Below, piece by piece: positions 41,770 through 51,500 of a stretch of DNA of 64,000 nt. Position numbers and translations under genes: made by a program. The notes below the pieces were generated by a model. That model was given only the letters and a program-made list of their open reading frames with translations. It was not told the origin of the DNA and did not search any database. The number at the start of each line of letters is the position of its first letter. Position 1 is the stretch's first letter. The stretch comes from Flavobacteriales bacterium (GTDB lineage Bacteria; Bacteroidota; Bacteroidia; Flavobacteriales_F; PHOS-HE28), in NCBI GenBank assembly GCA_016710965.1, contig JADJTW010000031.1, positions 372,001-436,000 on the forward strand, written 5' to 3'.

Positions 41770-44700
41770 ATGACCTCCCTCCCCGACCTCCTCTCCCTCT
41801 TCCGTGGCGATGCCCGCGTCGCACACATCGCCGAAGGCCTTCAACCTGCGAACGCGCGTGTGCAGATCGCTGGCACCATCGGTTCGTCGCAAGCGCTCAT
41901 CGCCGCATCGGTCATCGACCGGATGAAAGGCGTGCATGTGTTCGTGCTCACGGACAAGGAAGAGGCGGCGTACTTCATCAATGACCTGGAGGCGCTGAGG
42001 GGAAAGGAGGAGAAGGAGGAGAAGGAGGCGAGGGAGGAAAGGAAGGTGAAGGAGGAGAGGATGTTCTTCTATCCCGCGCCGTCGCGTTCGCCTTACGATC
42101 CGGATGGTCACCACGATGGTGAACGTGTGAGCCGCACCGAAGTGCTGGAGGTGCTGATGACCCTTCGACAAGCTCAGGGTGACAAGCAGTTGGTGATCGT
42201 CACCTATCCAGAGGCGCTGGTGCCATTGGTGGTGGGACAGGAGACGATGGTGAAGAACACGCTCACGGTGAAGCGTAGCGAGGAGCTACCGATCGATACG
42301 CTGGAGGAATGGCTACAGGAAACCGGTTTCACGCGCGTGGAGTTCGTGTACGAACCCGGTCAGTTCAGTATCCGCGGCGGCATCGTGGACGTGTTCAGTT
42401 ACGGCAGCGACAAGCCCTACCGCATCGAGCTCTACGGCGATACCGTGGAGAGCGTGCGCCGTTTCGATCCGCAGGATCAGCTAACGGTGGAACGCTTGGC
42501 CGAAGCGGTGATCGTCCCCGACCTACAGGATGAAGATGCAGCACGCCAACAACTCTTCTTCTCGCAACTGCCGGAGAACACCACAATCTGGCTGCGCGAT
42601 CTGCAGGCCATCGGCGATGCGGCCAAGAAGCAATTGAAGTTGCTCGGCGAGGCGCACGAACGGCTGCCCGATAAGGACAAACATGCCACCCCCAGTGAGT
42701 TACTTGCAACGGACGGTGCATTGATAAAGGGGACCTTGGGGTTCAGGAAGGTGTTCTGGGGGAGAAATGCGGTTAATGAAAGTGAAGGAGGTAATGGACG
42801 AGAGAGAGGCAAGGGAGGCGAAGCGCTTCCTCCAATACCTCCCTCTCCTCCTTCACTTCCCATACCCACACACGCTTCCGCTACCATCGACTTCCAACAC
42901 CGCCCCCAACCCACCTTCGCCAAGGAGTTCAAAGTCCTCAGCGGCGACCTGCACAACAAGCAGAACGCAGGCTACACGAATTTGATCGCGTGCAACAGCG
43001 CGAAGCAGAGCGAACGCCTCTACTCGATCTTCAATGACATGGAGCATGAGGTGGCGTTCACGCCGCTGGTGCTGGACCTGCACGAAGGATTCATCGACCC
43101 CGAGCTGAAGCTGGCGCTGTATACCGACCACCAGATCTTCGAGCGCTACCACCGCTTCCGGCTGAAGGAAGGTTTCCGCAAGAACTCGCAGGCGCTCACG
43201 CTCAAGGAGCTGACGCAACTGAAGCCCGGCGACCTGGTGGTACACATCGATCACGGCGTGGGTGTTTTCAGCGGACTGGAGAAGATCGATGCGGGCGGTA
43301 GCATGCAGGAGGCGATCCGATTGATCTACCGCGACAACGATATCCTGTATGTCGGCATCCACAGCCTGCACCGCGTGAGCAAATTCAGCGGCGAGGAAGC
43401 GGGCGCTGCACCGAACGTGAGCAAACTCGGCAGCCCCGCGTGGAAGAACCTGAAGGAGCGCACGAAGGCGAAGGTGAAGGCGCTCGCATTCGATCTGATC
43501 AAGCTCTACGCGCAACGCAAAAGCAAGCCGGGCTTCGCCTTCCAACCGGACAACTACCTGCAGCACGAACTGGAAGCGAGCTTCATCTACGAGGACACGC
43601 CCGACCAGCTGAAGGCCACGCAGGACGTGAAGCGCGACATGGAAAAAGCCACACCGATGGATCGACTGGTCTGCGGTGATGTGGGCTTCGGCAAGACGGA
43701 AGTCGCGATCCGGGCAGCGTTCAAATCGGTGTGCGACAGCAAGCAGGTGGCGGTGCTCGTTCCCACGACGATCCTTGCGTTGCAGCACGCGAAGAGCTTC
43801 GCGGCACGGATGAAAGGATTGCCTGTGCGGGTGGACTATATCAACCGCTTCCGCAGCAGCGCCGACCAGAAGCAGATCCTCGCCGACCTGAAAGAAGGGA
43901 AGATCGACATCATCATCGGCACGCACCGGCTGGTGAGCAAGGACGTGGTGTACAAGGACCTCGGCCTGCTGATCATCGACGAGGAGCAGAAATTCGGGGT
44001 GAATGTGAAGGACAAGTTGAAGACCCTGCGCGCGAGTGTCGACACGCTCACGCTCACCGCTACACCGATCCCACGCACGTTGCAGTTCAGCCTCATGGGC
44101 GCGCGTGACCTCAGCATCATCAGCACGCCGCCGCCCAACCGCTATCCGGTGAGCACCATGCTGCAACCGTATGATGAAGTGGTGATCCGAGGTGCGATCG
44201 AATACGAGCTTTCACGCGGCGGCCAGGTCTACTTCCTGCACGACAAGGTGAAGAACATCGAGTTCATCGCCGGCATGATCCGCAAGCTCGTTCCCGGCGC
44301 ACGCGTGGGCGTGGGCCACGGACAGCTCGAAGGCCACAAGCTGGAAGAGGTGATGCTCGACTTCATCGAAGGCAACACCGATGTGCTGGTGTGCACCACC
44401 ATCGTGGAGAACGGCCTCGACATACCGAACGCCAACACGATCATCGTGAACGAGGCGCAGAACTTCGGTCTCAGCGATCTGCACCAACTGCGCGGTCGCG
44501 TGGGCCGCAGCAACAAGAAGGCGTACTGCTACTTGCTCGCGCCAAGTCCGCATTTGCTGCCTGACCTGTCGCGCAAACGTCTGCAAGCGATCGAACAGTT
44601 CAGCGACCTGGGCAGCGGCATCCACATCGCGATGAAGGACCTCGACATCCGTGGTGCGGGCGACCTGCTCGGCGCAGAACAGAGCGGCTTCATCAACGAC

Positions 44701-45285
44701 ATCGGCTTCGAGACCTACCACAAGATCCTGGAGGAGGCCGTGCGCGAACTGAAGAGCGAACACTTCGCGGAGCTCTTTGAGGACCGCCAGCTCGCACGCG
44801 GTGGCACGCGCGACCAGAGCGACGATTGCATCATCGAGACTGACCTCAACATGATGATCCCCAACAGCTACGTGAGCGAGACGGCGGAACGCCTGGCGCT
44901 CTACCGCAAGCTCGACGATATCAAGGACGAAGCTGAGCTGCAACGTTTCACCGCCGAGGTCACCGACCGCTTTGGACCGATCCCGCAACAGGTCACCGAA
45001 CTGATGGAAGCCATCCGCCTGCGTTGGCTCGGCCAGCAGATGGGCCTGGAGAAAATGGTGCTGAAGAAAGGCACGCTGATCGGCACCTTCATCGCCGACC
45101 AGAAGCATCCGTTCTTCGCGGGCGACACCTTCAACGCGGTATTGCGTGCGGTGCAAGCACAGCCCAGGAAATTCAAGGTGTACGAGAAGGGCGGGACCTT
45201 ACGCGTGAGCGTTCAGGATGTGAAGAACGTGCAGGTTGCGAAGCAGGCACTGGAGAGTGTGGCGGGGGTGAAAGCGGAGGTCTAA
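41770..45285 (+). CDS. mfd: Transcription-repair coupling factor
   Basis: 1171 aa. Releases stalled RNA polymerase and recruits UvrA. An N-terminal UvrB-like part (to about 400), the RNA polymerase interaction domain (LKPGDLVVHIDHGVGVFSGLE onward) and a RecG-like translocase: Walker A GDVGFGKTEVAIRAAF, DEEQ in LLIIDEEQKFGV, TATPIPRTL, and TTIVENGLDIPNANTII, followed by the C-terminal TRCF domain. Three insertions absent from ordinary homologues interrupt the N-terminal part in frame: a Lys/Glu-rich stretch (41997-42061), a short one encoding LRQAQGD (42161-42184) and a Gly/Pro-rich one (about 42762-42890). All lie at loop positions, so activity may be retained. The start MTSLPDLLSLFRGD is the family start. 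Confidence 0.95.
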   Translation: MTSLPDLLSLFRGDARVAHIAEGLQPANARVQIAGTIGSSQALIAASVIDRMKGVHVFVLTDKEEAAYFINDLEALRGKEEKEEKEAREERKVKEERMFFYPAPSRSPYDPDGHHDGERVSRTEVLEVLMTLRQAQGDKQLVIVTYPEALVPLVVGQETMVKNTLTVKRSEELPIDTLEEWLQETGFTRVEFVYEPGQFSIRGGIVDVFSYGSDKPYRIELYGDTVESVRRFDPQDQLTVERLAEAVIVPDLQDEDAARQQLFFSQLPENTTIWLRDLQAIGDAAKKQLKLLGEAHERLPDKDKHATPSELLATDGALIKGTLGFRKVFWGRNAVNESEGGNGRERGKGGEALPPIPPSPPSLPIPTHASATIDFQHRPQPTFAKEFKVLSGDLHNKQNAGYTNLIACNSAKQSERLYSIFNDMEHEVAFTPLVLDLHEGFIDPELKLALYTDHQIFERYHRFRLKEGFRKNSQALTLKELTQLKPGDLVVHIDHGVGVFSGLEKIDAGGSMQEAIRLIYRDNDILYVGIHSLHRVSKFSGEEAGAAPNVSKLGSPAWKNLKERTKAKVKALAFDLIKLYAQRKSKPGFAFQPDNYLQHELEASFIYEDTPDQLKATQDVKRDMEKATPMDRLVCGDVGFGKTEVAIRAAFKSVCDSKQVAVLVPTTILALQHAKSFAARMKGLPVRVDYINRFRSSADQKQILADLKEGKIDIIIGTHRLVSKDVVYKDLGLLIIDEEQKFGVNVKDKLKTLRASVDTLTLTATPIPRTLQFSLMGARDLSIISTPPPNRYPVSTMLQPYDEVVIRGAIEYELSRGGQVYFLHDKVKNIEFIAGMIRKLVPGARVGVGHGQLEGHKLEEVMLDFIEGNTDVLVCTTIVENGLDIPNANTIIVNEAQNFGLSDLHQLRGRVGRSNKKAYCYLLAPSPHLLPDLSRKRLQAIEQFSDLGSGIHIAMKDLDIRGAGDLLGAEQSGFINDIGFETYHKILEEAVRELKSEHFAELFEDRQLARGGTRDQSDDCIIETDLNMMIPNSYVSETAERLALYRKLDDIKDEAELQRFTAEVTDRFGPIPQQVTELMEAIRLRWLGQQMGLEKMVLKKGTLIGTFIADQKHPFFAGDTFNAVLRAVQAQPRKFKVYEKGGTLRVSVQDVKNVQVAKQALESVAGVKAEV
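41997..42061 (+). repeat. Polypurine insertion in the mfd coding sequence
   Basis: 65 bases that are purine apart from C at 42029 and T at 42047. They encode alternating Lys/Glu/Arg between DLEALR and FFYPAPSRSPYD, where homologues have a short turn. The GGAGGAGAAGGAGG pattern is low-complexity. Confidence 0.65.
42161..42184 (+). repeat. Copy of a CCTTCGACAAGCTCAGG mini-repeat inside mfd
   Basis: The 24-base element contains CCTTCGACAAGCTCAGG and is translated as LRQAQGD within a loop preceding KQLVIVTYPEAL. The element reads in frame. Degenerate relatives lie upstream of mfd. Confidence 0.55.
42776..42870 (+). repeat. Purine/pyrimidine inverted repeat inserted in mfd
   Basis: AAGTGAAGGAGG (42780-42791) and its exact reverse complement CCTCCTTCACTT (42847-42858) flank 55 bases that are themselves partly complementary (GAGAGAGAGG against CCTCCCTCTC). 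It encodes a Gly/Arg-rich then Pro-rich loop. Confidence 0.65.
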
Positions 45286-45327
45286 GGACCAGCGACTCAG
45301 CCGACCACATAGCCGAGGCTTGACCCA

Positions 45328-46995
45328 TCAGTCCACCACACCCAGCACTTCATCCTCCTTCTTGTACGGCACATAGAAGCGCTCTTCACGCACCACTTTG
45401 CCCGTTGCATCATAGTCCACCCGCATGCCGATGAGGTTGTCTTGCGGATCAAGTCGTGCGATCTGTTTGATGGGGCCGGGGATCATGTGGGCGTCGCCAC
45501 CGAGTGAGCGTGGAAAATCGAGGAAGAACAGGGAGGGCGTGTGATAGGCGAACTGCAGGTGGTCCTGCTCGTTCGGCGTGAAGCCGAAGAAGTCGACCAT
45601 GCGATCATCGGTGTAGTCGACGTGCATGGAATCGTAGCTGGCTGTAAGCTCCAGGTGATCATAGCGGGCAATGTTCGCGTAGAGCTCGCGACCGAAGTGC
45701 ATGTACCCGAACGCGAAAAGCCCTTCCCGACTTGGTGTGGAACCTTCGCTCACCGGACGATGCAGGTAGTCCTTGTAGTAGACCCACTCCCCTTCCTTCT
45801 TGTACTCCACCAAGGCGTGCGAGCCGGGGATCTGTTGCATGGAGCCATCCAAATGAAAACGTTGGCGGCGTTGCACAAAGACACCCTCCTCCGGCCGTGC
45901 TGCGCCGTCGCGGGCGGTGATAGCGAAGGTGTTGAGAGCCGTCAGTTCGATGTTCTGGAACCACTGCAAACCTTCGGGATTGTGGACGCGCTCCTTCCCC
46001 GCCGCGATCAAGGCGCCCTCCGTAGTGAATACCTCGGTGTAGACCGTGGTGGAGTCGATGGGGCTGCGCACATAGCGCAGCGCCTTGTCATGATCGATGT
46101 TCGTCTTGGTGATGGCCTGTCCGTTGCGAAAGAGAATGGTCTCGATCACCTTGCCTTCGCGGTCGTATCGTGTGCGAATGCCGTTCAACTTGTCATCACG
46201 CCAGTGCTCGGTACGACAGAGCTTGTCGGTGCCCTTGTAGTATTCCTTCCAGCGGCCGGAACGCTTGCCGTGCTCGAAGTAGCCGACGATCCACGGCAAG
46301 GTGGCCGAGTAGTTCTGCTCCCAACGTCCATGCAGATCGCCCTTGGATCCTTCGCCAAAGCACCACACCTTGCTTTTGTCCTTCCCCTCGAAGTAGCGCA
46401 CCACCTGCTCGGGCTTCTGGGGTACCTCGTACTTGTCCGGCAGCAAGAAGGCATCCTCGATATAGAAGTCGTAGGCCCCTTGGATCAGCTTCAATTCCTC
46501 CAAGCTGAAACCTGATGCGAGCTGCCAGGCGGCGAGCCCGGGCTCCGCGATCTCCCTGACCCAGGCATAGTTGTTCGCAGCCGCAATGCGCCGGGCCATG
46601 GCCTCGTGACCGGTATGCCGCATCAAATAGCCGACAGCGCAGTGGGTATCGTGCTCGTCGATGAAGACCGGTATGCGCTGCAAGCGATAGTAGTTGATCG
46701 GGAAACGGCCTTGTTGTGCATAATCCGTGAGGACTTGGATCAGTTCATTTCGCGATGCTAGCTGTTCCGTGGTCAGGTGTTCGACCCGCGCATCGGACAA
46801 GACACCGAGGACCTCCGCGAGGTGGGCTCGCACGTAGTCGACGTCCCTGTTGATGGCCTTCGCGGGGATGCATTGCAGGCGCTCCTCATATTGTTTCCAA
46901 TAGGGATTGAAGGCGCAGAGCTGGTCGAAGAGGCTGTTGGCATGGCCTTGCGCGGTCAACAGTAGACAGGCAAGGAGGCCGATGCATGTTCTCAT
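45328..46995 (-). CDS. Secreted protein with MORN-like repeats
   Basis: 555 aa from the ATG at 46995. Signal peptide MRTCIGLLACLLLTAQGHAN, then a helical domain with HCAVGYLMRHTGHEAMARRI (about 115-135) found in several Bacteroidota secreted proteins. From about 215 there are MORN/YwqK-like repeats (LHGRWEQNYSATLPWIVGYF, GKRSGRWKEYYKGTDKLC, DDKLNGIRTRYDREGKVIE). The rest is strand-rich with no known motif. No T9SS domain is visible, so it is probably periplasmic or outer-membrane associated. The role is unknown. It follows the efflux operon on the same strand after a 115-base gap. Confidence 0.75.
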   Translation of the reverse strand: MRTCIGLLACLLLTAQGHANSLFDQLCAFNPYWKQYEERLQCIPAKAINRDVDYVRAHLAEVLGVLSDARVEHLTTEQLASRNELIQVLTDYAQQGRFPINYYRLQRIPVFIDEHDTHCAVGYLMRHTGHEAMARRIAAANNYAWVREIAEPGLAAWQLASGFSLEELKLIQGAYDFYIEDAFLLPDKYEVPQKPEQVVRYFEGKDKSKVWCFGEGSKGDLHGRWEQNYSATLPWIVGYFEHGKRSGRWKEYYKGTDKLCRTEHWRDDKLNGIRTRYDREGKVIETILFRNGQAITKTNIDHDKALRYVRSPIDSTTVYTEVFTTEGALIAAGKERVHNPEGLQWFQNIELTALNTFAITARDGAARPEEGVFVQRRQRFHLDGSMQQIPGSHALVEYKKEGEWVYYKDYLHRPVSEGSTPSREGLFAFGYMHFGRELYANIARYDHLELTASYDSMHVDYTDDRMVDFFGFTPNEQDHLQFAYHTPSLFFLDFPRSLGGDAHMIPGPIKQIARLDPQDNLIGMRVDYDATGKVVREERFYVPYKKEDEVLGVVD

Positions 46996-47110
46996 GGTTC
47001 CGTGGATCTGTCGACCGGTACACACGAGCGGGACATCGGTTCACATCGGTCGCTGTGCGAGGTCCACGAAACCGTGCGAACGATCCTCAAGCACGAATGG
47101 CTCAACAACC

Positions 47111-48550
47111 CTACCTCCAACCTCCTCCCAGCGCCTGGTACACGTTCACCATGGCGTTCATCCGTTGCTTCTGGGTCTCCACCAGCTCGAACTTGCTTTC
47201 GAGCGCATCGCGCTGGGTGAGGAGCACCTCCATGTAATCGGCACGAGCGGAACGGAAGAGGTTGGATGAAATGGTGATCGAGCTCGAAAGCGCATCGACT
47301 TGTTGCTTGCGCAGGTCGTAGCTGCTGCGCAGATTGTCGATGTTCGAAAGCTGGTTCACCACCTCCACATAGGCGTTGAGCACGGTGCGTTCATAGTCGT
47401 ACACGGCTTGCAGTTGGCGGGCGTTGGCGCCGATGTACACGGCCTTGATGGCGTTGCGGTTGATGAGCGGTGCCACGAGGTCACCGGCCACGTTGTAGAC
47501 CAACGAAGCCGGAGCCTCGGTGAGCAAGGATGCATCGAAGGCGTTGAGACCGACACCCGCGGTGAGGCGCACCGATGGATAGAAATTCGCCCGAGCGGCC
47601 TTCACGTCGAGCCTGGCAGCGGCCAGCTCCAGCTCAGCTTGCCGGATGTCCGGCCGATACAGGAGCAGTTGCGATGGCACGCCGGCGTAGATGCTATCCG
47701 GCAGCAGGCTGGGGAAGGCCGCCGAGCTGCGGAGGACAGGCTGCGGATAGCGGCCCACCAGGAAGTTGAGACGGTTCTCCGTCTCAATGATGCGCTGCTG
47801 GATATCGAAGAGGTTGCTGCGGTTCTTCAGCACTTCAGCCTCGAAGCGGCGCACGGCAAGCTCGGTGACTTTAGCTGCCTGCTTCTCCAGGCGCACGATC
47901 TCCAGCGCGTCCTGCTGGATGGCGATGTTGGAGCGCAGGATCTCCAGCTGGTTGTCCAGCGCCATCAGCTCGTAGTAGGAGTTGGCGATCTCCGACACGA
48001 GCTGCGTCACCATGAAGTTCCTGCCTTCCACGGTGCCCAGGTAGCGCAGCGCGGCGGCCTTCTTTGCATTGCGCAGCTTCTTCCAGACATCCAGCTCCCA
48101 CGAGGCGTGCGCGCCGACCATGAAGTCGGGCAGCGGGTCGGGGAAATGCGTCTCCTCCTTGATGTCCAGGTTGTGTTCCACGGCGCCGTTGCGCGTGAAC
48201 TCGCCCACCTTCTCCACTTCGGCCGCAGCACCAAGGTCCACGAAGGGCAGGTACTCGCCCTTGCGAGCGCGGACCTCCGCCTGTGCGATGGCGATCTCCT
48301 GCAGCATGATGTTGAGCTCCTGGTTGTTGGCGAGCGCGGTATCGATCAGCGACCGCAGGTGCTGGTCGGCGAAGAAGGCCTGCCACTTCAGCGCGGCAGC
48401 GCTCGTCGTATCCGTGGAAACGGCATAGGTCGCAGGCGTGTTCTTCCGCGCTTCCCGCACCTTCAGGGCGGGCACGCACGATGCGAGCGAAACGGCGGCC
48501 AGGAGGCCAGCGGTGAGCGGGTGACGGATCGATCGGCTTCTGGTTCCCAT
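47111..48550 (-). CDS. Outer-membrane efflux protein, TolC/NodT-type lipoprotein
   Basis: 479 aa. Signal peptide with lipobox LASC, then two tandem OEP repeats: long helices (SLIDTALANNQELNIMLQEIAIAQAEVRARKG, quoted here in parts as SLIDTALANNQELN and IAQAEVRARKG; YLLY-type turn LLLYRPDIRQAELELAAARL) that form the TolC-like periplasmic tunnel. The RPDIRQAE motif is diagnostic of NodT-type outer membrane factors. It is the last gene of the tripartite efflux operon and starts three bases after the pump gene ends. Confidence 0.92.
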   Translation of the reverse strand: MGTRSRSIRHPLTAGLLAAVSLASCVPALKVREARKNTPATYAVSTDTTSAAALKWQAFFADQHLRSLIDTALANNQELNIMLQEIAIAQAEVRARKGEYLPFVDLGAAAEVEKVGEFTRNGAVEHNLDIKEETHFPDPLPDFMVGAHASWELDVWKKLRNAKKAAALRYLGTVEGRNFMVTQLVSEIANSYYELMALDNQLEILRSNIAIQQDALEIVRLEKQAAKVTELAVRRFEAEVLKNRSNLFDIQQRIIETENRLNFLVGRYPQPVLRSSAAFPSLLPDSIYAGVPSQLLLYRPDIRQAELELAAARLDVKAARANFYPSVRLTAGVGLNAFDASLLTEAPASLVYNVAGDLVAPLINRNAIKAVYIGANARQLQAVYDYERTVLNAYVEVVNQLSNIDNLRSSYDLRKQQVDALSSSITISSNLFRSARADYMEVLLTQRDALESKFELVETQKQRMNAMVNVYQALGGGWR

Positions 48551-48553
48551 GGC

Positions 48554-51500
48554 TCAGTCCTTCTTGCGTTTCAGCAGGTCCTTCAAGCGTTCATTCAATG
48601 TGCGTATCGTCTCCTTCGTCTCGCTCTCCTCCTGCGCATGCCGCACGAACTGCTCGGACATCGGCTCATCCCGCTCATCGCCGATGAACTTGCGCCCTAC
48701 GATCATGGTGGCGAAGACGTAATAGAGGCCTGGTATCACCAGCACGCCGATGATGGTGCCCACAAGCATGCCCCCGAGCGATGACGAGCCGATGGTTCGA
48801 TTGCCGATGGCGCCGGCGCCCGAGGCCAGGACCAATGGGATCAAGCCCGCAACGAAAGCGAACGAAGTCATGAGGATCGGACGGAACCGTGCCTTGGCAC
48901 CTTCGATCGTGGCTTCCAGCACCGATGCGCCTGCACGTTGCTTCTGCACCGCGAACTCCACGATGAGCACCGCGTTCTTGCCCAACAGGCCGATGAGCAT
49001 GATGATGCCGATCTGCGCGTAAACGTCATTCGCCAGGCCCATGGCCTTCAACAGAAGGAACGAGCCCAGCACGCCGACAGGCAGGGACAGGATGACCACC
49101 AGCGGCAGCACGAAGCTCTCGTACTGCGCTGCGAGCACGAGGTAGACGAAAATGAGCACGACCAGGAAGATGTAGATCGCCTCGTTCCCACGGCGGGCCT
49201 CATCGTATGAGAGTCCTTCCCACGCGATGTCGTAGCCGCGCGGCAATGTTTCCTTCGCCACTTCCTGGATGGCCTTGATGGCATCGCCGCTGGTGAAGCC
49301 TGCGACGGAAAGGCCGCGGATGGTGGCCGAATTGTAGAGATTGTATCGCGTGATCTCGTTCGGGCCAAGGCGCTTCTCGAAGTGCATGAACGACGAGTAC
49401 GGCACCATCTGGCCTTCCTCGTTCTTCACGAAGAGCCCGGTGAGATCGGTGGGATAACGACGGTACTCCGGTGCGGCCTGCGCATACACTTTGAAGAAGC
49501 GGCCGAAACGGATGAAGCCCTGTTCGTAGGTGCTGCCGATGAGGATGTTCAGGTTCTCCACCGCCTTGCCGATGCTCACGCCCTTCTGCATGGCCAGGTC
49601 GTTGTCGATGATCATTTCGTACTGCGGGAAGTTGGCCGCGTAGAAGGTGAACAGGCCGGTGAGCTCCTTGCGCTTGGCCAGCGCGGCCATGAACTCGTTG
49701 TTGATGCGTTCGAACTCATGGTAGTCGGTGCCGTTCGTCTTGTCGAGCATGCGCAGGGAGAAACCGGCCGATGAACCGAAGCCAGGAACCGCAGGCGGCT
49801 CGAAGTACTCGATGACGGCTCCGAGGTCCTTGGTCTTCTCTTCGAGCTCCTCCATCACCTCGTTCACGTTCTTGTCCCTCTCATCCCAGCGTTTCAGGTC
49901 GATGAGACAGGTGCCGGCATTGGATCCCCGGCCCTCGGTCATGATCTCGTAACCGGCGAGCGACGAAACCGATTCCACTTCGGGTATCTCTTCGCAGATC
50001 TTCTGCAGCTCGCGCGCTACGGCGTTGGTGGTCTCCAACGTGGAACCCGGCGGTGTTTGCACAATGGCGTAGATGGTGCCTTGGTCCTCACTGGGAATGA
50101 AGCCCGCAGGCAGTACCTGGTTGGTGAGATAGATGGCTGCGCAGAAGCCTGCCAGGGCACCGAAGGTGAGCACGCGGCGCATCACGATACGGTTGAGCAA
50201 GGCAACATAACGCCCCGTCAGGCGCTCGAACCAGCGGTTGAAGCCATCGATGAATCGGTCCATGATCGACTTCTTGCGTGCGCCGTTGTGCGGCTTCATG
50301 AGCATGGCGCAAAGCACCGGCGTGAGCGTGAGCGCTACGATGGCCGAAATGATGATGGACCCGGCCATGGTGATGGAGAACTGGCGGTAGAACACACCGA
50401 CCGGCCCTGTCATGAAGGAGATGGGTATGAACACCGAGACCATTACCAGCGTGATGGCGATGATGGCTCCACCGATCTCGCCCATCACCTCCTTCACCGC
50501 AGCATAGGGCGTAAGCGCGTGGTTGCCTTCCATCTTGGCATGCACGGCCTCCACCACCACGATCGCATTGTCCACCACGATACCGATGGCGAGCACCAGC
50601 GCGAAGAGCGTGATCAGGTTGATGGACAGACCGAACATCTGCATCACGAAGAAGGCGCCTATCAGCGATACCGGGACGGCGATGATGGGAATCAGCGTGG
50701 ACCGCCAGTCGCCGAGGAAGATGAACACCACGATGGCCACCAGGATGAAGGCATCGCGAAGCGTGTGGAGCACCTGTTCGATGGAGGCGTCGAGGAAGGT
50801 GCTCACGTCGTAGCTCACCTTGTAGTCGATGCCCGGGGGCATGAACTCGGCCTGCTCCTTCAACTTCTCCTTCACCTGCGCGATCACCTCGCTGGCGTTG
50901 CTGCCCAGCGTTTGCTTCAGCACGATGGACGCCGAGGGCTGGCCATCGAGGTTGGAATAGATGTCGAAGAACTCGCTGCCCAGTTCCACCTCGGCGATGT
51001 CGCGCAGCTTGATCATCTCGCCTTCCTCGTTCGCTCGGATGATGATGTTCTTGTACTGCTCCGGCTCGTTGAACTGCCCCTGGTAAATGAGCACATACTC
51101 CAACGCTTGCGCGTTGATGCCTGAGCTCTGCCCAAGCCGGCCTGGGCGCGCGATGAGGCTCTGCTCCTCCATGGCCTTCATCACCTCCTCTGCGGAGATG
51201 TTATAGGCCCGCATGCGATCGGGCTTCATCCATATGCGCATAGCGTACTTGCGGCTGCCCAGGATCTGCGCCTGCGCCACGCCCGGTATCCGCTGGATCT
51301 CGGGGATCAGCTGCGTGAAGGCGTAGTTGTACAGGAAGAGCTCATCGGCGTCCTCACCATTCCCGTAGAGGTTCACGTACATGAGCATGCTGGGCTGCAC
51401 CGGCGTGATGATCACACCTTCACGTTGCACGAGCAGCGGCAGGTTGGGCATCACCTGGTCCACACGGGTCTTCACGCGCCCCACGGCCTCGTTAGGGTCG

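Noticed and set aside
50057..51124. Plus-strand frame of 355 codons opposite the RND pump
   Set aside because: Antisense shadow rich in His, Asp and Arg.
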